Below, one piece after another: positions 14,596 through 20,576 of a stretch of DNA of 20,576 nt. The translations under genes and the position numbers were made by a program. Where the stretch lies: contig JAJZRD010000041.1 of assembly GCA_021845945.1 (NCBI GenBank), positions 1-20,576 on the forward strand, in the 5' to 3' direction. This DNA comes from Chloroflexota bacterium (GTDB taxonomy: Bacteria; Chloroflexota; UBA6077). The notes beneath the pieces are model-generated. The model saw nothing but the letters and a program-made list of their open reading frames with translations, was not told the DNA's origin and did no database searches. Each line of letters starts with the position of its first letter. Position 1 is the stretch's first letter.

Positions 14596-15333
14596 TTGGC
14601 TCTTCTGTGGGCCCTGGTGGGCCTTCTCGTTGGACCCTTCCTCAGCCTCGCCATCTACCGGCTCCCGCGGCTGGAGCGGCTGGCGGCGCCCCTGGAGTGC
14701 CCTCAATGTCGCACCCGGCGCCCGCTGTACGCCCAGTCGGCGGTGGTTGCCTCTATGCTGGGGGGGCGGGGGCGATGCGGCGGCTGCGGGGCCACGCCCG
14801 AAAGGACCGGGGTAGCTGGGGAGCTGGCGGCGGGCGTCGCCTTCTGGCTGCTGTTCCTCCGCTTCGGAGCCAGCCCCCTGCTTCTTCTCTACAGCCTCTA
14901 CACCTGCTTCCTGATAGTGGTGTTTCTGATCGACTGGCAGCACCGGCTGATACTGAACCGGGTCACCTATCCCGGTATCCTCCTGGCGGTTCTCCTCACC
15001 TCTACCCTGACGCCCATGGGTTTGGAGATGACCCTGGTTGGGCTGGTGGTGGCGGGGTTGCTGTTTGGAGGACTGTACCTCCTGGGACAGCTGCTGTTTC
15101 ACCAGGAAGCCCTGGGGCTGGGCGATGTGAAGCTGTCCATGCTGCTGGGGGCCATGGCGGGCTTCCCGGCGGTGGTATGGTGGCTGTTGCTGGGGAGCCT
15201 TTTCGGTGCCGTGGGAGGGCTGGCCATGGTGGCAGTGCGTCGTGGCTCCATGCGGGACTTCATGCCCTACGGTACTGCCATGTGTCTGGGGGCCTTCGTC
15301 GCCTTCTTCCTGGATTCTTCCCTGCTGTCTTAG
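14596..15333 (+). CDS. pilD: Type IV prepilin peptidase/N-methyltransferase (A24 family)
   Basis: This inner-membrane aspartic protease (245 residues from the chosen start) cleaves and N-methylates type IV prepilins or pseudopilins. The first helix, WALVGLLVGPFLSLAIYRLP, matches the family start. The cytosolic four-cysteine domain is present (C35-x2-C38 and C61-x2-C64). The catalytic aspartates are D113 in VFLIDWQHR and D177 in the GLGDVK motif. Six to eight helices are evident. I chose TTG at 14596 because GGAGG lies 5 nt upstream and the protein then begins at the first helix. GTG at 14584 and an ATG at 14536 are in frame, but the extension encodes a heptad repeat. No pilin genes are in the window. 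Confidence 0.88.
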   Translation: MALLWALVGLLVGPFLSLAIYRLPRLERLAAPLECPQCRTRRPLYAQSAVVASMLGGRGRCGGCGATPERTGVAGELAAGVAFWLLFLRFGASPLLLLYSLYTCFLIVVFLIDWQHRLILNRVTYPGILLAVLLTSTLTPMGLEMTLVGLVVAGLLFGGLYLLGQLLFHQEALGLGDVKLSMLLGAMAGFPAVVWWLLLGSLFGAVGGLAMVAVRRGSMRDFMPYGTAMCLGAFVAFFLDSSLLS

Positions 15334-15456
15334 GCAGGCAAGCATCCAAGCAGTACTAACGTACTATTGACCGCAGTCTCGGCTGATGCGAATTTGCGGG
15401 CGGTCGTTTACATCTTATCCACGAGCCCCGGTAGGCCGTCTGTGAAGGAGGAAAAG

Positions 15457-15723
15457 TTGAGAAGAGTACAGTTGCTGGTTGTCTCCATGACCTTGATGGT
15501 GGCGCTCTTCCTGGGAAGCGGGGTGGCCTCGGCCGGCATGGCCTGGTGCGAGATCGGGTCTCCTCCGCCCATGGATGCCGGGATAGCGGGGAATCCACTG
15601 CAGAATCCCCACGGGATGCCGACGCCGGATTTCCAGAACAACAACGGCAAGTTCACCGACAACCCGGTGGTGCCTGGTGCCCTGTTGCCTCCCGGAATGA
15701 CGCAGGCGGCGGCGAACAGGTAG
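15457..15723 (+). CDS. Small secreted protein with signal peptide, unknown function
   Basis: An 88-residue protein begins at a TTG with an excellent ribosome binding site (AAGGAGG at 15445-15451, 5 nt spacing). Residues 1-26 form a classic signal peptide: RR near the start, a long hydrophobic core, and GSGVASA just before GMAWCEIG. The mature part is about 62 residues, rich in Pro, Gly and Asn, with one cysteine (PPPMDAGIAGNP, PDFQNNNGKFTDNP, PGALLPPGM). It has no membrane anchor after the signal. The frame is open upstream to 15367 but lacks a ribosome site there. I do not recognise the family. It lies between the prepilin peptidase and a c-di-GMP pair. Confidence 0.65.
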   Translation: MRRVQLLVVSMTLMVALFLGSGVASAGMAWCEIGSPPPMDAGIAGNPLQNPHGMPTPDFQNNNGKFTDNPVVPGALLPPGMTQAAANR

Positions 15724-15754
15724 CAGCACATCCTTTTTTCAGAGTGACTTTCCT

Positions 15755-15784
15755 GGCAGCCAGGCTTCATGTCCAGTGGCTGCC
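15755..15784 (+). other. Stem-loop upstream of the HD-GYP gene
   Basis: GGCAGCCA (15755-15762) pairs with TGGCTGCC (15777-15784) across a 14-nt loop. It lies between the small secreted gene and the HD-GYP start at 15806. A run of six T at 15734-15739 precedes rather than follows it, so it does not look like an intrinsic terminator for the small gene. Confidence 0.45.
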
Positions 15785-15805
15785 TAGCTGCGTGAGGAGA
15801 CAAGC

Positions 15806-17098
15806 ATGGGAAGGTTGCCCCTGAGGGCAAGGGCGTACCTGCTGTTCGTGCTGGTATGTGCCGTCCTTCTGTTGCTGGAGACAAACCCCATAGCGCATCC
15901 ACCCGGCCGCGAGACCCTGGTTGTCTGCCTGGCCCTCGGCCTGGGGTTGGTGCTGGCCGACACCCACCTGATCGAGTTGACCCACACGACCAAAGTGAGC
16001 GTCTCCACCGCGCTGGAATTCGCCCTGCTGTTGATGGTCGGACCCGGCATGGCCCTCTGGACCATCGCCCTCAGTGTTGCCGTGACCGCCCGCTGGCATC
16101 TGCGGCGCGCCTGGAAGTGGTACAACGTAGCCTTCTATGCCGCCAACAGCGTGGTATCGGTGAACCTGGCCGGCCTCGTCTACCAACGGCTTTCCTCCGG
16201 AGCCCCGCTGCTGTCATCCGGTGCCAGTGTTCTGGCCCTCTTGCTGGCGGGCACGACCTATTTCCTCCTGAACGTGGGCATCGTCGCCGCCATGGTAGCC
16301 CTCGCCAGGAACTCCGATTCCCTGGCCAATTTCCTCTCCGCGTTCCAGGTCGCGGCGCCCCAGTTTGCCGGTCTCCTGGCCCTGGGGCTGGTGGCAGCGG
16401 TGGTCTACTCCGCTTCCCCGGCGGCTACAGTGCTGCTGCTGATACCGGTGGTGGGGGTCTACGCCAGCCTCCGTTCTGCTCTGACGCTCCAGTCCGAGAC
16501 GAAACGAGCCATCGAGTTGCTGGCGGCCGAGGTGGACCGGTACCATCCGTACACGGCTCAGCACTCGGAGCGGGTGGCCCAGTACGCAGTCAGGATCGCC
16601 CGGAAGATGCAGCTCTCGGAGGAGCAGGTGGAGACCATAAGCCGCTCCGCCCGCATCCACGATCTGGGGAAACTGAGCATCTGGTCGGTTATGCTGAACA
16701 AGCCGGGGGGACTCACCGAGGAAGAGAGGCGGGAGATGGAGAGCCACGCGGCCCGCGGGGCCGCGTTGGTGAGCCAGTTTCCCGACTACCGCAACGGCAG
16801 GGACTTGATATTGCACCATCATGAGCGGTACGATGGTCGAGGCTATCCCAGCGGATTGAAGGGCGACGAGATCCCCCTGGGCGCCAGGATCATCGCCGTA
16901 GCTGATGCCGTCGATGCCATGATGTCCGATCGTCCCTACCGTGAGGTCCTCTCCGTGGCCGAAACCATGAGAGAGTTGGATCGGAATCGGGGAGGGCAGT
17001 TCGACCCGATGATCGTCGAGGTGATGTTGGGGATCCTGGAGGGAGACGCCAAGCAGGCGTCCAGGAGCAGTCGGTCGCCCATGCCCGCAACTCCATGA
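15806..17098 (+). CDS. Membrane-anchored HD-GYP c-di-GMP phosphodiesterase
   Basis: The 430-residue protein has about six to eight transmembrane helices in residues 8-225, forming a membrane sensor-like region, and a cytosolic HD-GYP domain from about 235 to 415. Visible motifs are HSERVAQYAVRIARKM, RIHDLGKLSI (H285, D286), LHHHERYDGRGYPSGLKG (G346-Y347-P348) and AVADAVDAMMSDRPYR. RNRGGQFDP lies near the end. This set matches active enzymes that hydrolyse c-di-GMP. The membrane part is not one I can name; it resembles the MASE/7TM-type sensors often fused to such domains. ATG start with GAGGAG about 8 nt upstream. The next gene, a GGDEF protein, begins 12 bp after the stop. Confidence 0.92.
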   Translation: MGRLPLRARAYLLFVLVCAVLLLLETNPIAHPPGRETLVVCLALGLGLVLADTHLIELTHTTKVSVSTALEFALLLMVGPGMALWTIALSVAVTARWHLRRAWKWYNVAFYAANSVVSVNLAGLVYQRLSSGAPLLSSGASVLALLLAGTTYFLLNVGIVAAMVALARNSDSLANFLSAFQVAAPQFAGLLALGLVAAVVYSASPAATVLLLIPVVGVYASLRSALTLQSETKRAIELLAAEVDRYHPYTAQHSERVAQYAVRIARKMQLSEEQVETISRSARIHDLGKLSIWSVMLNKPGGLTEEERREMESHAARGAALVSQFPDYRNGRDLILHHHERYDGRGYPSGLKGDEIPLGARIIAVADAVDAMMSDRPYREVLSVAETMRELDRNRGGQFDPMIVEVMLGILEGDAKQASRSSRSPMPATP

Positions 17099-17110
17099 GA
17101 GTCACCCCCA

Positions 17111-18196
17111 ATGGAAGAAGTACCGCGCAGTGCGGAAGGCGGCCTGTCTCCCGATGAGTCTCCGGTGCTGGCGGAGTGGGCGCTGGGGATAGTCCCGGAA
17201 TGGGACCAGCTGCTGGTCTCTAGCCTGGAATTGGCAGCCTCTCTCTTGAGGGCGCATTGGTGCGCCCTCTTCTTGTTGGATCGCGACCGGCGGAGGTTGG
17301 TGCTGGCCAGCCTGTGGGACTCGTCGACGGGGGTCTTGACGGGCGTTCGGGAGGTCCACCCGGGGACCCCCGAGTGGCAGACCGTGGAGGGGCGGCTTCC
17401 CCTGACCTTCCTGCGGGGCGGGGCAGAATGGCTGACCCCCCTCATAGAGGCTGAGGGCGCGGCCCTCTACCCTGCCGGATGTGCTCCGGTGGACGTGGAG
17501 GGCATCCGTTTCGGCGTGGTGGAAGTCATTCGTGATGCCGGCGACGAGCCTCTCTCGCCGGCAGAGGTGCAGGCGCTGCAACTGGTTGCTCGTCACCTGG
17601 CCCTCTGGCTGAACAACAGCGCTGTCCTGCGACGGCTGAGGGAGCTGGCCATCACCGACGGCCTCACCGCCGTGTACAACCACCGTTACTTTCAGGACCG
17701 CCTGGATCTGGAGATGGAGCGGGCTACCCGGTACGACCGACCCCTCTCGCTGATCATGATGGATCTCAACCACTTCAAGCGGTACAACGACCTCTTCGGC
17801 CACCAGCAGGGGGATGCGGCTCTCCGGCTCATCGCCTCGACCATTCAGCAGGTGGTTCGCCGGATCGACGTGGTGGCCCGCTACGGTGGTGACGAGTTCG
17901 CTGTGATCCTTCCGGAGACGGGAAGCCTCCAGGCGCTGGTGGTCGCCAGCAGGATCAGTCGAGCCTTGCGGACCCGAAACCTGGCCTTCCCCAAGGGCGC
18001 TGGAGTGGATCGGCTCTCGGTCTGCACCGGCATCTCCTCCTACCCCGAGTTGGCCCGAACCAGGGAGGAGTTGATCGGCCAGGCCGACGAAGCTCTCTAC
18101 CAGGCCAAGAGGAGCCGAAGCCGAAAGACGCAGCTGTGGGAAGCCCGCTGGAGGCAGGATTCGGCAGAGTTGGAGCCGGTGAAAAAGTCGTCGTAA
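17111..18196 (+). CDS. GAF-GGDEF diguanylate cyclase
   Basis: The 361-residue cytosolic protein has a GAF-like sensor domain at about residues 20-172 (RAHWCALFLLDRDRRRLVLAS) and a GGDEF domain from about 178. The start of that domain is the conserved ITDGLTAVYNHRYF. The active-site motif is intact (RYGGDEFAVILPE, G259-F263). An allosteric I-site RxxD (R250, D253) precedes it at the standard five-residue distance, so the cyclase is probably product-inhibited. It should make c-di-GMP from two GTP and lies immediately downstream of the opposing HD-GYP enzyme. The ATG is at 17111 with no strong ribosome site, which is consistent with translational coupling to the preceding gene. Confidence 0.92.
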   Translation: MEEVPRSAEGGLSPDESPVLAEWALGIVPEWDQLLVSSLELAASLLRAHWCALFLLDRDRRRLVLASLWDSSTGVLTGVREVHPGTPEWQTVEGRLPLTFLRGGAEWLTPLIEAEGAALYPAGCAPVDVEGIRFGVVEVIRDAGDEPLSPAEVQALQLVARHLALWLNNSAVLRRLRELAITDGLTAVYNHRYFQDRLDLEMERATRYDRPLSLIMMDLNHFKRYNDLFGHQQGDAALRLIASTIQQVVRRIDVVARYGGDEFAVILPETGSLQALVVASRISRALRTRNLAFPKGAGVDRLSVCTGISSYPELARTREELIGQADEALYQAKRSRSRKTQLWEARWRQDSAELEPVKKSS

Positions 18197-18210
18197 CGAG
18201 GAGGCCAATC

Positions 18211-19368
18211 ATGGAGTCGCGTCTCTCGAGTCGCGTCAGGTCCTTTCCACCCTCCGGGATCCGGAAGATCTTCGATCTGGCCAGGCAGCCGGGCGTCATC
18301 AGCCTGGCGGTGGGCGAGCCCGATTTCGACACCCCGCCTCACATCCGAGCGGCGGCGAAGGAATCGCTGGACCGGGGCGAGACTCACTACGGCCTCAACC
18401 TGGGGGAGGAGGGGCTTCGGCAGGCGATTGCCGAGAAGACGGCCAGGGTTCGGGGCCTGAGGGTTGACCCGGAGACGGAGATCATCGTCACCATCGGGGG
18501 GGTGGAGGCCCTCTACCTGATAATGCAGTCGATCCTCGATCCCGGCGACGAGGTGCTGATCCCCGACCCCGGCTTCATGGTGTACAACTCCCAGTCGCTG
18601 CTGTGTGGCGCGCGGCCCGTGGGCTACCCCTTGCGCTTCGAGAACCGTTTCCAACCCGATCTGGCCGAGGTGGAGTCGTTGATCACTCCCAGGACCAGGC
18701 TGATGATCATCAACTCGCCCGGCAATCCCACGGGCCAGCTGTTCACGAGGGAGACCCTGGAGGGTTTCGCGGCCCTCGCGGAGCGCCACGATTTGCTGGT
18801 GATCTCCGACGAGGTGTACGACTCCATCGTCTACGACGGCCGGCAGGCGACCTGCTTCGCCACCCTGCCGGGGATGAAGGAGCGGACCATCACCATCAAC
18901 TCCTTCTCCAAGGCCTACGCTATGACCGGCTGGCGGCTGGGATACGCCATCGCCCACCCCTCACTGATCCAGGCGATGATGAAGATCCATCAGATCGTCG
19001 CGGCCTGCGCCCCCACCATGCTGCAGGCCGGCGCCCTGGTGGCGCTGGAGGCGGAGCAGACTTTCATCACGGAGATGGTGCAGGATTACCAGGGGCGGCG
19101 CAACCTGATCACCGACCTGCTGAACCAGGTGCCCGGCTTCCGCTGCCACAAGCCGGAAGGGGCCTTCTACGCCTTCCCCGACGTTCGGGGCACGGGCATG
19201 TCCTCCGTGGAGCTGTGCGAGTTTCTGCTGAAGACGGCGAAGGTGGGCTGCGTCCCCGGCAACACCTTTGGGGCGATGGGCGAGGGCTTCGTGCGGATCT
19301 CCTACGCCACTGCGCGGGAGAAGCTGGAGGAGGCCGGCCACCGGATGGCGAGGGCCCTCGGCTGCTGA
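18211..19368 (+). CDS. PLP-dependent class I/II aminotransferase
   Basis: The 385-residue cytosolic enzyme has the fold-type I aminotransferase signature: SLAVGEPDFDTPPHI near the start, then SPGNPTG (N172), ISDEVYDSIVYDG, and the PLP lysine K234 in SFSKAYAMTGWRLGYA. The order and spacing are like aspartate/aromatic aminotransferases of subgroup I-gamma (AspC/AlaT/PatA type); the amino-acid specificity is not clear. I chose ATG at 18211, not the upstream in-frame start at 18136, because GAGGAGG lies 7 nt upstream and the upstream start would overlap the GGDEF gene. It starts 14 bp after the GGDEF stop and is likely in the same operon, though without an obvious functional link. Confidence 0.92.
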   Translation: MESRLSSRVRSFPPSGIRKIFDLARQPGVISLAVGEPDFDTPPHIRAAAKESLDRGETHYGLNLGEEGLRQAIAEKTARVRGLRVDPETEIIVTIGGVEALYLIMQSILDPGDEVLIPDPGFMVYNSQSLLCGARPVGYPLRFENRFQPDLAEVESLITPRTRLMIINSPGNPTGQLFTRETLEGFAALAERHDLLVISDEVYDSIVYDGRQATCFATLPGMKERTITINSFSKAYAMTGWRLGYAIAHPSLIQAMMKIHQIVAACAPTMLQAGALVALEAEQTFITEMVQDYQGRRNLITDLLNQVPGFRCHKPEGAFYAFPDVRGTGMSSVELCEFLLKTAKVGCVPGNTFGAMGEGFVRISYATAREKLEEAGHRMARALGC

Positions 19369-19381
19369 GCTTCCCGCCGGG

Positions 19382-19669
19382 GACCATTCGGCCATCCGTT
19401 TTCACGTCGATACCTTCGGCCGAGATGTTCTTGATACTGAGTCCCCTGTGCTGGAGGCCTTTGTAGCAGAAGCCGGCATAGCCGTCTGATGCCCAGGTTT
19501 CCCGTCGATGCTCCAAAGGCCAAGGTTATCACGATGCCAAACCACAGCGTCCCAGCACGATCATTTGCCGCCCGATCCCGTGGCTCCGGTCAACGACGAT
19601 TCGGAGTAGATCGTCCAATAGACTCGCGTCGGCAACACTATTGAGCGCATCGCCGATGGTCCACTTCAG
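19382..19669 (-). pseudogene. Possible remnant of a HEAT-repeat-like gene
   Basis: One minus-strand frame reads LKWTIGDALNSVADASLLDD (19669-19610), then LLRIVVDRSHGIGRQMIVLG. It then meets a TGA-TAA pair at 19526-19531. This segment resembles one repeat of HEAT-type scaffold proteins (pattern KWxIGNAL..VAD.S..DD ... HG..RQMVVLGLG), from memory only. The same frame continues past the stops as ETWASDGYAGFCYKGLQHRG with no start signal of its own. The segment is squeezed between the aminotransferase and RNase H stop codons and has no start codon, so if real it is a decayed fragment. Confidence 0.3.
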
Positions 19670-20472
19670 GCTCCGCGGGCTGCCTCCCGGGCGGCGGCGA
19701 CGGCCAGGGTGTCGCACCGCTCGTTCTCCGCGTGGCCGTTGTGGCCCCGGATCCAGGACCAGCTCACCGTCCGGCCCTGGCAGAGCTGGTGCAGCTCCTC
19801 CCACAGGGCCCGGTTCTTCACCGGCTCCCCCTTGGCGGTCTTCCAGCCGTTGCGGAGCCATCCCTTCACCCAGCCGCTCATCCCCTTCACCAGGTACTCG
19901 CTGTCGGAGACCACGGTGATCTCTTTGGCCCCCAGGGAGATGGCCAGCTTGAGCCCCTCGGCGGCGCCGGTCAACTCCATCTCGTTGTTGGTGGTCCTCG
20001 TCTTTCCGGCGGAGAGGGTGCGCTCGGGATTCCCCGGCACCCGCACCAGGACGCCGTAGCCTCCGGGGCCCGGGTTCCCCAGGCAGGCGCCGTCACAGTA
20101 GACCATGGCGGCCACCGACGGCGTGAGCGGGGCCATTCTCAGATCGCCCGGATCGTCGACGCTGGCGGCGCGGGAGGCAGCGGTCCTTGCCTGCCGCGAG
20201 TCGCCTGTTGGGGCTGTGGCCCTCGCCGAACGGGATGCTGCAGCGGAGGTGGTGCTTCTTGCCGAGCGCGACGGCTTATCGAGGTCGAGGCCGGAGGCTC
20301 CGGCTGAGTTCAGCCAGAGGCGGGTTTGAAGCTCTCCTTCGACCTGAGTCAGCTGGTCCCTCAGCTCTCGGGGAAGCGGGGTATCGGTGGCGCGGCATGC
20401 CCCCACGTTCTCGCACAGGAGGCGGTAACGGGCCAGTAGATCCAGAGGTTTTGCCTGGGTCGCGTCGTCCAT
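19666..20472 (-). CDS. rnhA: Ribonuclease HI with an unusual N-terminal extension
   Basis: The C-terminal ~145 residues are a complete RNase HI domain that cuts RNA in RNA-DNA hybrids. It has VYCDGACLGNPGPGGYG (D127), TTNNEMELTGA (E166), VVSDSEYLVKG (D190) and RGHNGHAENERCDTLA (H244, D254). All catalytic positions and the basic-handle region (GWVKGWLRNGWKTAKGEP) are present. About 115 residues precede it: a helical segment (DLLARYRLLCENVGACRA ... LRDQLTQVEGELQTRLW) and then a low-complexity Ser/Ala/Arg/Thr linker. Typical RNase HI is about 150 residues. The start is the ATG at 20472 (268 residues); a TTG five codons earlier is possible. Neither has a strong ribosome site. Confidence 0.88.
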   Translation of the reverse strand: MDDATQAKPLDLLARYRLLCENVGACRATDTPLPRELRDQLTQVEGELQTRLWLNSAGASGLDLDKPSRSARSTTSAAASRSARATAPTGDSRQARTAASRAASVDDPGDLRMAPLTPSVAAMVYCDGACLGNPGPGGYGVLVRVPGNPERTLSAGKTRTTNNEMELTGAAEGLKLAISLGAKEITVVSDSEYLVKGMSGWVKGWLRNGWKTAKGEPVKNRALWEELHQLCQGRTVSWSWIRGHNGHAENERCDTLAVAAAREAARGA

Positions 20473-20502
20473 GGAGAATCTATCCAACGGATATTGCTGC
20501 GT

Positions 20503-20521
20503 CGCGGCCGGGTAGGCCGCG
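20503..20521. other. Short GC-rich hairpin upstream of rnhA
   Basis: CGCGGCC (20503-20509) and GGCCGCG (20515-20521) form an exact 7-bp stem with a GGGTA loop, about 30 bp upstream of the rnhA start. It could lie in the rnhA leader. No promoter boxes were identified between here and the window end. Confidence 0.4.
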
Positions 20522-20576
20522 TCCGGCGAGGGCCGGAACCTCCCTTTCTCAAGCTTATCTGGGGATTATAAGGGAT

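Noticed and set aside
15334..15456. A c-di-GMP riboswitch upstream of the small secreted gene
   Set aside because: The position is attractive, but the conserved GEMM core and paired stems could not be found in the sequence.
19369..19531. Plus-strand continuation HVDTFGRDVLDTESPVLEAF as a small gene after the aminotransferase
   Set aside because: It has no start codon with a ribosome site, overlaps the aminotransferase end in another frame, and has no recognisable family.

Overview
The window is high-GC bacterial chromosome with tightly packed genes. It carries an archaeal-style DNA-end-processing cluster (Mre11/SbcD, Rad50/SbcC, NurA, HerA) and many short palindromic and heptanucleotide repeats between genes. 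That combination suggests an environmental bacterium, most plausibly a Chloroflexota member or a similar deep-branching lineage. There is no rRNA or other marker gene in the window, so this assignment is inference only.

Layout: (1) 1-3296: the C-terminal tail of an unrecognised gene, then two divergently transcribed MFS transporters, one MCT/OFA-like (minus) and one of the metabolite:H+ symporter (MHS) type (plus). (2) 3297-3688: a non-coding stretch with two palindromic dispersed repeats. (3) 3689-5871: a double-SIS sugar-phosphate deaminase/isomerase (plus) convergent with N-acetylglucosamine-6-phosphate deacetylase NagA (minus), together an amino-sugar catabolic pair. (4) 5896-14187: a minus-strand cluster transcribed in the order mre11/sbcD, rad50/sbcC, nurA, a 198-aa HAS-barrel-like protein, herA, and then nagA 24 bp downstream. 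(5) 14188-14595: a divergent intergenic region with hairpins, heptad arrays and candidate promoters for both directions. (6) 14596-19368: a plus-strand run with a type IV prepilin peptidase, a small secreted protein, a membrane HD-GYP protein, a GAF-GGDEF diguanylate cyclase and a class I/II aminotransferase. (7) 19369-20576: a possible remnant of a HEAT-repeat gene and an RNase HI with a long N-terminal extension (minus).

Mre11-Rad50 and HerA-NurA are expected to process double-strand break ends together. The small protein between nurA and herA has the same sequence pattern as HerA's own N-terminal HAS barrel and is the best candidate here for an undescribed component. Rad50 has C-x6-C at its mid-chain apex instead of the canonical C-x2-C zinc hook. 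The HD-GYP and GGDEF genes are adjacent and probably set local c-di-GMP, perhaps linked to pilus or pseudopilus export through the prepilin peptidase. Tandem heptanucleotides of the TGAGTGC/TGGGTTC type sit exactly at gene starts and stops and appear to cause over-long N-terminal ORF predictions for Mre11 and the prepilin peptidase.
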